A stretch of 17,165 nucleotides of DNA from Spirochaetales bacterium (GTDB lineage Bacteria; Spirochaetota; Spirochaetia; DSM-16054; Sediminispirochaetaceae). Positions within the stretch are counted from its first letter, which is position 1, and each line of letters begins with the position of its first letter. A program made the position numbers and the translations under genes. The notes under the pieces were generated by a model. That model searched no databases and had not been told where the DNA came from. It saw only the letters and a program-made list of their open reading frames with translations. Shown piece by piece: positions 8,543 to 15,010 of the stretch. The stretch spans positions 1 through 17,165 of the forward strand of contig JAASTM010000007.1 of the NCBI GenBank assembly GCA_021767325.1. Reading direction: 5' to 3'.

Positions 8543-9064
8543 ATGGAAACACACGCAACTATACCTGAAAACATTCTCAAACATCTGCAATATGTGGCTA
8601 CATCTTTCGGTCTGGGACAGGATGAGGAGACAATTCAAATGCTTGCCGACAGCTGGTCGGAAAAGCTCGAAGCATTTGAAAACAAGATGATCGAACTGGG
8701 CATGGACGAGGTGGCCAGCTTCGAAACTGATGATGAGCGGGCGGCTCTGGCCCTCACCTATTCGGGTTCGCTTTTGTCGATCGGACCACTGCTCGACGGA
8801 ACCCGTAAAATCGACTATACCAGCATCGGTCTGCGGAAAGATGTGCCGGAGAGCATAGAAGATGAGGATTGCTCGCTTAAATACAATATGGAAGTGGAAA
8901 AGAGCATCGAGTTCGAAGGCAGTTCGATTAAAAAGACCTCACTGATCTATAAGATAGTGGTTGCTCCCGAATCACTAGATGCGGATGAACAGGAAGATCT
9001 GATCGACGAAGCCAAAACCGTTATTATCGACACCTTCGTCGGAATGAACCAGGATCTGTATTAA
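8543..9064 (+). CDS. Acidic protein of unknown function, 173 aa
   Basis: I do not recognise this protein. It is rich in Glu and Asp, has no signal peptide or membrane helix, and so is probably a soluble cytoplasmic protein. The N-terminal third looks helical (SWSEKLEAFENKMIELGMDEV), followed by a small hydrophobic patch (LALTYSGSLLSIGPLLDG). The second half alternates in a beta-strand-like way (SLKYNMEVEKSIEFEGSSI, then SLIYKIVVAP) and ends in an acidic helix. The start is well supported by AAGGAGG at 8529-8535, seven bases before the ATG. It stands alone, diverging from the FHA-LuxR gene across 77 bases, and is followed by a strong terminator. That makes it a monocistronic gene that could share a control region with the regulator. 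Confidence 0.82.
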   Translation: METHATIPENILKHLQYVATSFGLGQDEETIQMLADSWSEKLEAFENKMIELGMDEVASFETDDERAALALTYSGSLLSIGPLLDGTRKIDYTSIGLRKDVPESIEDEDCSLKYNMEVEKSIEFEGSSIKKTSLIYKIVVAPESLDADEQEDLIDEAKTVIIDTFVGMNQDLY

Positions 9065-9078
9065 TTAAAGTCTTCTAT

Positions 9079-9093
9079 TTAAGGTTTCCTTAA
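9079..9093. repeat. Small perfect inverted repeat after the 173-aa gene
   Basis: TTAAGG, a 3-base loop, then CCTTAA make a perfect 6-bp AT-rich hairpin 15 bases past the stop codon. It lies just before the main terminator and is too weak to terminate transcription by itself. Confidence 0.3.
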
Positions 9094-9101
9094 TGTGCCT
9101 A

Positions 9102-9148
9102 GGCCTCGGGCTGCAGACTTACTCCCTCTGCCCGGGGCCGCTTTTTTT
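9102..9148 (+). terminator. Rho-independent terminator
   Basis: GGCCTCGGGC (9102-9111) pairs with GCCCGGGGCC (9130-9139) as a 10-bp stem with one G-U pair and an 18-base loop. It is followed two bases later by seven T residues (9142-9148). It ends the 173-aa gene. On the opposite strand there is no T-run after the stem, so it would be a poor terminator for the convergent exonuclease gene. Confidence 0.88.
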
Positions 9149-9153
9149 ACAGA

Positions 9154-10602
9154 CTACTTATAGGCCAACACACTCTCTTTCAACTGGTTTGCATAGTTCA
9201 TCAGGCTGCGGATGATCAGTTTTTCCCGCGGGCCGATTTCGGTACTCCGCTTGTAGGTGTCCAGTTTTTTCTCGAAGGTCCCGAAATCGTCGATTCGGTT
9301 CCCCGGCGGAAACAGCAGCCGGGTGGCACAGAAGTTCTTCCATTTGAGGCGTTCGCGATCGGTAAACAGCGAAGGGTAGTTGCGCCCGACCAGCCGGTGC
9401 AGCAGTTTCTCGGCTCTCTGGTCGGAAAAATTACTAGAAAAGTCTCGCCAGTGCTCGATGCCCTTCTCATGCAAATGTGAAAACAGCACCTTGTCCTCAT
9501 CCATGAAAAATCCGCCCGAATAAATCGCCATATCCACGTCCGGGACTTCCGGCATGCCTCCCTGCAGATCGTACACTGCCCGCACCTTCTCAGTGAGGTT
9601 CGGGGCCGCCTGCAGAATCCTATGCCGTTCCTGAATCTGTTCGATGTCCAGACCCAGACGACGGGCGGCCGCAGCATCCAGGGTCTTCAGCGGGGCAACT
9701 ACCGGGGCGCGGTTGATATGCAGCGGGGTCAGGGGTATCCGCTCCTCCTCCAGCTCCTCTTTCGGTGTGAAAACCCGCTCGCGCAGCTGCTCCACGGACA
9801 GCTCGAGCAGGGGCCGGGGATCAAAACGCAGGTCGAAGGCAAGCACCGCGTTGCGGTTGTTCGGATCCACCGCCAGCGGTGCCACCACGCTGGTACACCC
9901 ATCCGGCCGGGTAAACATGGCCGAGGTGTAGAGCACCGGTGTTCGGCGCTGCAGATCTATCAGCTTGGACACCGCATCCTTCCGGCGATGGTGAAACAGG
10001 AATTCGAACAAACGCCGCTGCCGGTCGTGCAGCAGTTTGGCCAGGCCGATGGTTGCCTCCACATCACTGAGCGCATCATGTGCGTTCTGATGGGCGATTC
10101 CATTGGCGGCGCTCAACTCCTCGAGTCTGAAAGAGGGCCGGCCGTCATCCTGGTTCGGCCACTCGATCCCCTCCGGCCGCAGGTCCTTGGCTGCCCGCAT
10201 CACGTTGATCAGATCCCAGCGGCTGTTGCGATTGGCATATTCCCGTACATATGGGTCGAGCAGATTGCGGTAAAACACATTGCGCATGAACTCATCATCG
10301 AAGCGTATATTGTTGTAGCCGACAACACAGGTGCCGGGCTGCATCCACTCCTTATATATCTTCAGGGCAACCTCGTATTCAGGACTCCCCTTCTCCAGGG
10401 TCTCCTGCGGGGTAATACCGGTTATCAGGCAGGCCTGCGGGTTGGGCACATAATCCGGTGCAATCTGTACATACTCGATGATCGGTTCTTCCACCTGCTC
10501 AAAATCCCCATTGGTCCGAATCCCGGCGAACTGCGCCAGTCGGTCCAACTGCGGATCTCTTCCGAAGGTTTCAATGTCATACCAAAAAAGCGTTGCTGCC
10601 AT
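9154..10602 (-). CDS. sbcB: Exodeoxyribonuclease I (3'-5' ssDNA exonuclease)
   Basis: A 482-aa homologue of exonuclease I, which degrades single-stranded DNA 3' to 5' and acts in recombination and mismatch repair. The DEDDh exonuclease motifs are all present: YDIETFG near the N-terminus, GYNNIRFDDEFMRNVFYRN, the SRWDLINVMRA segment, and NAHDALSDVEATIGLAKL. Counting from this start, D9, E11, D102, H175 and D180 match E. coli D15, E17, D108, H181 and D186. The C-terminal SH3-like and helical parts are also recognisable (WVAPLA-like SVVAPLAVDPNNRNAV, PLHINRAPV). Length is close to the 475 aa of E. coli. I chose the ATG at 10602 because GAGAGGA lies 5 bases upstream. An in-frame GTG at 10620 has no ribosome binding site and would add only six residues. 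The gene stands alone. Confidence 0.95.
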   Translation of the reverse strand: MAATLFWYDIETFGRDPQLDRLAQFAGIRTNGDFEQVEEPIIEYVQIAPDYVPNPQACLITGITPQETLEKGSPEYEVALKIYKEWMQPGTCVVGYNNIRFDDEFMRNVFYRNLLDPYVREYANRNSRWDLINVMRAAKDLRPEGIEWPNQDDGRPSFRLEELSAANGIAHQNAHDALSDVEATIGLAKLLHDRQRRLFEFLFHHRRKDAVSKLIDLQRRTPVLYTSAMFTRPDGCTSVVAPLAVDPNNRNAVLAFDLRFDPRPLLELSVEQLRERVFTPKEELEEERIPLTPLHINRAPVVAPLKTLDAAAARRLGLDIEQIQERHRILQAAPNLTEKVRAVYDLQGGMPEVPDVDMAIYSGGFFMDEDKVLFSHLHEKGIEHWRDFSSNFSDQRAEKLLHRLVGRNYPSLFTDRERLKWKNFCATRLLFPPGNRIDDFGTFEKKLDTYKRSTEIGPREKLIIRSLMNYANQLKESVLAYK

Positions 10603-10621
10603 GCGGTTCCTCTCGCTCACT

Positions 10622-10627
10622 ATTGTA
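10622..10627 (-). promoter_or_regulatory. Possible -10 box of the exonuclease I gene
   Basis: Read on the minus strand, TACAAT lies 20 bases before the chosen ATG. It matches the consensus at five of six positions, but no good -35 element stands 16-18 bases upstream. If real, transcription would start near 10615, downstream of the alternative GTG at 10620, which supports the ATG start. Confidence 0.3.
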
Positions 10628-10664
10628 GCGAAAACAGACCTTTCTCACCACCCGTTTTTTTCCA

Positions 10665-10704
10665 TAGGTATTTCTACCTAAACCCGATTCCGTCTCAATT
10701 TGAG
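10665..10704. repeat. Two short palindromes between exonuclease I and the envelope cassette
   Basis: TAGGTA-tttc-TACCTA (10665-10680) and CTCAA-t-TTGAG (10694-10704) are perfect inverted repeats in the divergent intergenic region (10603-10769). They are candidate operators for either direction. No convincing sigma-70 promoter for the plus-strand cassette was found here, and otherwise I see nothing in this region apart from the minus-strand -10 box. Confidence 0.35.
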
Positions 10705-10769
10705 TAAAAAACCGGATATGAGCCCTCCACAATCTGCGCTATTTTCAGCACTGTCAGGAGGGAAAAGAC

Positions 10770-10949
10770 ATGTCATATCTACAATTATTCAGGTATTTCG
10801 CCCTGGCCTTTCTATGTATGGGAGCAGCGGCGGCTGGAGTACTCACATTGAGTGCTTTTCAAAAGATTTCATACCGCTGCGCCGCTCTGTTGATGACAGC
10901 CATCGGTGCCGCCGGTCTGGCGGTGAGCATCGCGCTGCTGTTTCTATAG
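10770..10949 (+). CDS. Small two-helix membrane peptide, 59 aa
   Basis: A short gene preceded by a strong ribosome binding site (AGGAGGG at 10756-10762, 7 bases before the ATG). The product starts MSYLQLFRYF and has two hydrophobic stretches, at about 8-27 and 38-58, separated by a short basic turn (QKISYR). The product therefore looks like a helical hairpin in the inner membrane. It ends 30 bases before the first CPBP gene and is in the same direction, so it is probably the first gene of that operon. I do not recognise a family. Small hydrophobic peptides beside CPBP proteins are sometimes bacteriocin-like or regulatory, but nothing here (no double-glycine leader) shows that. The translation signal and the consistent hydrophobic pattern argue for a real gene. 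Confidence 0.6.
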   Translation: MSYLQLFRYFALAFLCMGAAAAGVLTLSAFQKISYRCAALLMTAIGAAGLAVSIALLFL

Positions 10950-10979
10950 TTATTTCATTTTTTCTCAGGAGGTATTCGA

Positions 10980-11855
10980 ATGATATCAGAGTCTACACAC
11001 AAAACAGGTCCTCAGCGCGCACGGACTGCAGTGCTGTGCTTTGTAGGATGCGTATTTCTTCTATCCATGCCGCTGTATTATTTTTTACTGAGGAGCAACC
11101 TGCCGGTAGAGCAGAGCGGGCCCTACATCCTTTTACTGATGTGGGTACCGGCCATAGTCTCCCTGCTCATGCGGCTCGTTCGCCGGGAAGGATTCCGAAG
11201 TATCGGCCTCGGTTTCCGTCGAACAGGCCCGAACCAATCCGGCTCTCTCATCAATGCAATCGCAGCAGCCATAGCCTTTCCTCTAGTGGTTGCAGGGCTC
11301 ACCTACGGGGGCGCCTGGCTGAGCGGCTTGGTTGTGTTCCATTCTCCTCATCCAGCCGCAGGTCCCCTTCAGTCCCTGCTCGGCGACATCTTGTTTGCAG
11401 CAACCGCAGGCACCCTGATAGGGATTCTGCAGGTAGCCGGAGAGGAGATCGGCTGGCGCGGATACATGACCGACAAGCTCTGCAGGTCCGGCATCAAAGC
11501 CCCGCATACCGTCGGAGGATTGATTTGGGCCGCCTGGCATAGTCCGCTCATCATCTCCGGCCAGTATGCTGCCGGGCCATCACCCATTCTCTCCGCCATC
11601 ACTTTTACGGTACTCGCTCTGGCCCTGCATCACCTGTGGTCATGGTGGCGACTGAAAACCGGTTCCCTCTGGCCGGCGATTGTTGCACACAGCGCCTGGA
11701 ACTCGATCATTCAACATCCCTTCGACGGCCACTCAGCCGGAACTACCGCAACTCTTTGGCTGGGAGACTCCGGCGTGCTGGTGGTGACCGCGGCAGCCAT
11801 AGGAGTAGTGCTCATCGGCCTGAGAATGAGAAGGAGAGAGCTGACGGTATGCTGA
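10980..11855 (+). CDS. CPBP-family intramembrane metalloprotease homologue (first copy)
   Basis: A 291-aa multi-helix membrane protein of the CPBP family (CAAX protease and bacteriocin processing, formerly Abi), related to Rce1. The conserved motifs are E155-E156-I-G-W-R160 (EExxxR), W-A-A-W-H187-S-P in motif 2, and H237-S-A-W-N241 (HxxxN). The catalytic glutamates and histidines are thus present, and an active protease is plausible. At least six hydrophobic segments can be seen, the first at about 17-37. Start: AGGAGG at 10967-10972, 7 bases before the ATG. The 3' end overlaps the next gene by 7 bases. Bacterial members have been linked to peptide maturation, self-immunity and envelope stress, and the substrate here is unknown. 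The outer-membrane and lipoprotein neighbours suggest an envelope role. Confidence 0.92.
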   Translation: MISESTHKTGPQRARTAVLCFVGCVFLLSMPLYYFLLRSNLPVEQSGPYILLLMWVPAIVSLLMRLVRREGFRSIGLGFRRTGPNQSGSLINAIAAAIAFPLVVAGLTYGGAWLSGLVVFHSPHPAAGPLQSLLGDILFAATAGTLIGILQVAGEEIGWRGYMTDKLCRSGIKAPHTVGGLIWAAWHSPLIISGQYAAGPSPILSAITFTVLALALHHLWSWWRLKTGSLWPAIVAHSAWNSIIQHPFDGHSAGTTATLWLGDSGVLVVTAAAIGVVLIGLRMRRRELTVC

Positions 11856-12658
11856 GATTTCGTACACTCCATTTTTCAAGGATTTCGAGAACCGTACTTC
11901 CTGTGGTGGCGCTGGCGATATGCGCACTCTTTTCAACGGCCGAACTCTCAGCAGCCCCCCATCAGGTGATGGTGGGGGCCGGCGGAGGAGCAGTGCCGGT
12001 CAGTCCCGGTATTGAGGAACGCTGTTTCCAGCCGGTCCCCTACATGAGTTATACCTACAAAGACAGGCTTCGCATCGGACTCGAAGGCATAGCATGGAAC
12101 GTACTCCGGCCCCGCAAAGCTCTTCCGCTGCAGGGTACGCTGTGTCTGCTGCCCCACTCCGGCCGTAATTCGGAAAAACTTCCCGACCAGTACCAGGACC
12201 TCGAAGAAGTAGCCATGACAGTAGATGGCGGAGTGAGGTGTGCGCTACCGGTAGCGCCGGGGCTCATCATAGAAACCCTGGTGTTGACAGATATTTTAGG
12301 CCGGGGTCACAATGGGATCCATGGAGAGGCAGCTCTCCGGTGGCACTCAGAATTGAAAGCATACGGACTGACACTGGAACTGTCGCTGGCCGCGCTAGCG
12401 GCCAACAGTGACTATCTGCACGCCCTCTATGGCGTGAGTCCGAAGGCCGCCCTCAGCAGCAGCTTCGATCAGTACAGCCCTGACCATGGGTGGGAGGGAG
12501 TCAGATGCGGGCTCATGTTGAAAAAACAGTTCCTTGACAACTGGAATTTGTTATCAAAAATCGAGTTGACCAGTTTGCAGGGACAGGCACTCCACAGTCC
12601 CCTGGTAGAGGCTCCGAACCAGCTCTATCTTAAGGTGCTGGCGGCATATGCATTCTAA
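11849..12658 (+). CDS. MipA/OmpV-family outer-membrane protein
   Basis: A 269-aa protein from the ATG at 11849, which overlaps the CPBP gene's end and follows AAGGAG (11831-11836) at a rather long spacing of 12. It begins with a signal peptide (basic start, hydrophobic VLPVVALAICALFS, likely cut after AELSA). The mature part shows the MipA/OmpV pattern: a Gly-rich first strand (VMVGAGGGAVPVSPG), PVPYMSYTYKDRLRIGLEG, the LTDILGRGHNGIHGEAAL region, YGVSPKAALSS, a W-N-L segment, LHSPLVEAPNQ, and a last strand ending in aromatic F (LYLKVLAAYAF), as outer-membrane barrels do. E. coli MipA is described as a scaffold between the lytic transglycosylase MltA and PBP1B, while OmpV-type proteins may be porin-like. 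Which role applies here is not visible. Confidence 0.85.
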   Translation: MLRFRTLHFSRISRTVLPVVALAICALFSTAELSAAPHQVMVGAGGGAVPVSPGIEERCFQPVPYMSYTYKDRLRIGLEGIAWNVLRPRKALPLQGTLCLLPHSGRNSEKLPDQYQDLEEVAMTVDGGVRCALPVAPGLIIETLVLTDILGRGHNGIHGEAALRWHSELKAYGLTLELSLAALAANSDYLHALYGVSPKAALSSSFDQYSPDHGWEGVRCGLMLKKQFLDNWNLLSKIELTSLQGQALHSPLVEAPNQLYLKVLAAYAF

Positions 12659-12687
12659 CATAATCTACAATCTCAAGGAGGAACACA

Positions 12688-13929
12688 ATGTATACTTCTA
12701 GAATCAATTACATTTACATTGCCGTGTGTATTCTTGCGCTGTTGACAGGCTGCGCCGGCCAGAACCGCTCCACATCACTCTCGTGGGCTGATGACATTGA
12801 TGTGTTTCAGGAGCAGCTGCCGCAAAAGCATAAAAACCTGTTTCTCTCGATCTCAGAGAAGGAATATCAGAGCCGGCTGGTGCAGATCGAATCCGATTTA
12901 CCGCAGCTTTCAGATCTCGCTATCGAAATCGAACTGCGGCGCGTATTGGCAGATGTAGGAGATGCACACACCGCCCTCGGATGGAAAATCGAAAAACTAT
13001 ACCCCCTCGATTTCAACTGGTTTGCCGAGGGAGTCTTTGTGATGGCTACCGTACCGGAGTATTCTGATTTGATTGGCCAGCGACTCACCGCCGTCAATGG
13101 AATGACAGTCGAGAAAATAAAAGAGAAATTGGCGGAGATCATTCCACATGAGAATGAAGCCCAGTTGTGGAACGAATACCCTGAGTACTTGGCAATGCCG
13201 AAATATCTGCGCGGGCTGGACATAATCGACGATACACATGCAGTTTTCGAATTCGAAGACCATAGTGGTGAAAAGACCAAAATAGCTCTCGATCCGATCG
13301 AAAAAGGTTCTGATATACAGTGGCGGCGCTACCTCGGCGATGTAGTAAAGATTCCCGAAAATCCCGATTCAATTCCGCTGTATCTCAGCAAGACCGGCAC
13401 GTATTACTGGAAAAAGTACCTTCCAGAAGAGCAGATCTTCTACCTGCAGTACAACGGCTGTGTAAACGATCCGGACAAGCCCTTTGATCAGTTTGCCGAG
13501 CAGACACTCGAGGTGCTCGATTCAAATCCCGTACAGACATTCGTCATCGACCTGCGTTTTAACGGCGGCGGGAATTCAAGGATTATGCAGCCGCTCATCA
13601 AAAAACTGACGAAGGAGTATCAGCGCGGTCGCGAGTACAAGCTCTATGTGGTGCTCGGCCGGGCAACCTTTTCTTCGGCTGTACTGAATGCAATCGATCT
13701 GAAGCAGAAAGCCGGAGCACTTTTCATCGGTGAACCGACTGCCGGAAAACCGAACCACTACGGCGAAGTGCGCAGCCTGCAGCTGCCCTATTCCGGACTC
13801 CAGCTCAGTTATTCAACGAAATACTTCAACGTGTATGAAAAAGAGACCAACAGCCTCCGGCCGGATATTCGGGTACTGGGAGTTTCGAAGATATGTCCGC
13901 GTGGAAGGACGGAGTCTTGGCAGAGATAA
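12688..13929 (+). CDS. S41-peptidase-like lipoprotein, C-terminus probably frameshifted
   Basis: A 413-aa protein. The signal peptide ends in a lipobox L19-T-G-C22, so it should be a lipoprotein. The Asp at +2 that would retain it in the inner membrane in E. coli is absent (Ala here). The tail-protease (S41) pattern follows: VGDAHTALG at about 90-98, a PDZ-like LIGQRLTAVNGMTVEKI at 128-144, VIDLRFNGGGNS at 286-297, and the probable nucleophile in GRATFSSAVLNA (S329 or S330). G348-E-P-T-A-G-K-P then supplies a lysine at 354. The last 15 or so residues do not fit the family, but the frame at 13879-13952 does, pointing to a single-base slip near 13871-13885. Start: AAGGAGG at 12675-12681. S41 enzymes cleave periplasmic or membrane proteins, and this one lies between an outer-membrane protein and a CPBP gene. 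Confidence 0.88.
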   Translation: MYTSRINYIYIAVCILALLTGCAGQNRSTSLSWADDIDVFQEQLPQKHKNLFLSISEKEYQSRLVQIESDLPQLSDLAIEIELRRVLADVGDAHTALGWKIEKLYPLDFNWFAEGVFVMATVPEYSDLIGQRLTAVNGMTVEKIKEKLAEIIPHENEAQLWNEYPEYLAMPKYLRGLDIIDDTHAVFEFEDHSGEKTKIALDPIEKGSDIQWRRYLGDVVKIPENPDSIPLYLSKTGTYYWKKYLPEEQIFYLQYNGCVNDPDKPFDQFAEQTLEVLDSNPVQTFVIDLRFNGGGNSRIMQPLIKKLTKEYQRGREYKLYVVLGRATFSSAVLNAIDLKQKAGALFIGEPTAGKPNHYGEVRSLQLPYSGLQLSYSTKYFNVYEKETNSLRPDIRVLGVSKICPRGRTESWQR

Positions 13930-13952
13930 GGAGACGGCAAAATGAAGACTGA
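13879..13952 (+). other. Out-of-frame C-terminal coding remnant of the S41 gene
   Basis: Read one base back from the annotated frame, this stretch encodes SFEDMSAWKDGVLAEIRR and a few more residues before TGA at 13950-13952. That matches the usual S41 ending (P-D-I, then an S/T-F-E-D motif, G/K-D-x-V-L-x-E-I). The annotated frame here reads GVSKICPRGRTESWQR and stops at 13929. One extra base in the G run 13878-13880 would join the two parts. The remnant would overlap the next gene's start by 11 bases. Confidence 0.65.
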
Positions 13953-14961
13953 AACCATACTCTTCGTCGGCATAAGCATAGGGATGAGTTTCCTATTAGA
14001 TGCAATCTGCTTTGCAGTTGTAGGACCTCTTCAATCGGCACCTGAAATATGGGCTGTGGTCCTTAAAATCAGAATGCTTATTCCCGCCTTCACAGCGATG
14101 GGCCTCTTGCTGTATTACAGAGCCTCTGAACTGAACAGACGGGTCAAACTATTTTTTACTGCATATCTGTGTGCACTAGTTTTGCCGATGGTTTTTGAGC
14201 TCACAGGTTTGAATATCGCCGGCAGGGCCACTCAAATTGCAGCAGGAGCATTGCTCACCGCCTACATTGTAAGTCTGCATTTCAGAAGATCCCCCCGAGA
14301 GGCCGACCGGTCAGCCGGTTTACTCTTTCAAGGTCGTCATATCAGGTTCATTGCCATGTTGCTCGGCTACACTCTGCTTTTAGGCATCAGTTTTTGGCTC
14401 AATCGAGTAAGCGGCCTCAGCGGTACCGGCACCCTCACCTCGTTCAAAGGACTGCTGATCTCATTTCCGGTGCTGCTGCTGCATATTGTGGTCTACGCCT
14501 GGATTATCTATTTCGGCGAAGAGTACGGCTGGCGCTATTACCTGCAGGAACGCGTCTGTCACCTGTTCGGCCTGCGGAAAGGGCTGGTTTTGGTTGGTCT
14601 AATCTGGGGAATCTGGCATGCTCCGGTAATTGCCATGGGCTATAACTATCCCAGCCAACCGATATTGGGAATCTTCACAATGGTCTGCTTCTGTATAGTT
14701 ATGGGAGTACTCTTCGGTTATTCATATCATATTACCGGTGGTATCTGGGCTCCGGTTCTGCTGCATGGTATCACTAATACTATGGGGCCGAGATTCTTAG
14801 CATACTTCGGGCAGCCGCATGATTCGGTCTTCTCTTTCGGGCTCGGGTTTTTCGGTGTTGTTCTATTCGCAGTTCCGGCCGGCCTGCTGCTCGCCGTTTA
14901 TATTCCACGCAGGTATGAGACTGCGATTGGTGGCAATGCAAGCAATACAGTAAAGATGTGA
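13942..14961 (+). CDS. CPBP-family intramembrane metalloprotease homologue (second copy)
   Basis: A 339-aa polytopic membrane protein with about eight hydrophobic segments. It carries the CPBP motifs E193-E194-Y-G-W-R198, a W-G-I-W-H226-A-P motif, and H275-G-I-T-N279, all with the expected spacing. The catalytic residues are complete. It is only distantly similar to the first copy: the motif blocks agree, but the N-terminal half does not, and this copy has about 45 more residues and extra helices before the catalytic core. It therefore does not look like a recent tandem duplicate. Start: AAGGAG at 13928-13933, 8 bases before the ATG, overlapping the S41 stop region. It ends one base before a promoter for the next gene, which closes the operon. 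The substrate is unknown. Confidence 0.92.
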   Translation: MKTETILFVGISIGMSFLLDAICFAVVGPLQSAPEIWAVVLKIRMLIPAFTAMGLLLYYRASELNRRVKLFFTAYLCALVLPMVFELTGLNIAGRATQIAAGALLTAYIVSLHFRRSPREADRSAGLLFQGRHIRFIAMLLGYTLLLGISFWLNRVSGLSGTGTLTSFKGLLISFPVLLLHIVVYAWIIYFGEEYGWRYYLQERVCHLFGLRKGLVLVGLIWGIWHAPVIAMGYNYPSQPILGIFTMVCFCIVMGVLFGYSYHITGGIWAPVLLHGITNTMGPRFLAYFGQPHDSVFSFGLGFFGVVLFAVPAGLLLAVYIPRRYETAIGGNASNTVKM

Positions 14962-14991
14962 TTGACAGCCGCTGAATGCCCCTCATATACT
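14962..14991 (+). promoter_or_regulatory. Sigma-70-type promoter of the membrane LuxR gene
   Basis: TTGACA (14962-14967, perfect -35) and TATACT (14986-14991, five of six at -10) are separated by 18 bases. They start immediately after the stop codon of the second CPBP gene. Transcription would begin near 14998, about 13 bases before the ATG, with AGGGG (15001-15005) as the ribosome binding site. Confidence 0.75.
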
Positions 14992-15005
14992 GCCAAACTG
15001 AGGGG
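14979..15005. promoter_or_regulatory. Candidate operator: perfect 7-bp inverted repeat around the -10 box
   Basis: CCCCTCA (14979-14985) and TGAGGGG (14999-15005) flank the TATACT box with 13 bases between them. The right arm covers the ribosome binding site. Because the predicted transcript starts inside the repeat, it acts as DNA rather than as an RNA hairpin. Its position suggests repression or autoregulation by a dimeric protein. Confidence 0.5.
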
Positions 15006-15010
15006 CTCGA

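Noticed and set aside
9622..10707. Plus-strand open frame (361 aa) opposite exonuclease I
   Set aside because: The opposite strand encodes a protein with all active-site motifs of exonuclease I; this frame is its shadow.
10700..11542. Plus-strand open frame (280 aa) overlapping the small peptide and the first CPBP gene
   Set aside because: It is Arg/Ser-rich without motifs and conflicts with two genes that have strong ribosome binding sites.
12387..12404. Perfect 7-bp hairpin TGGCCGC-gcta-GCGGCCA
   Set aside because: It lies inside the MipA/OmpV coding region, where GC-rich Ala codons make such stems likely, and no T-run follows.
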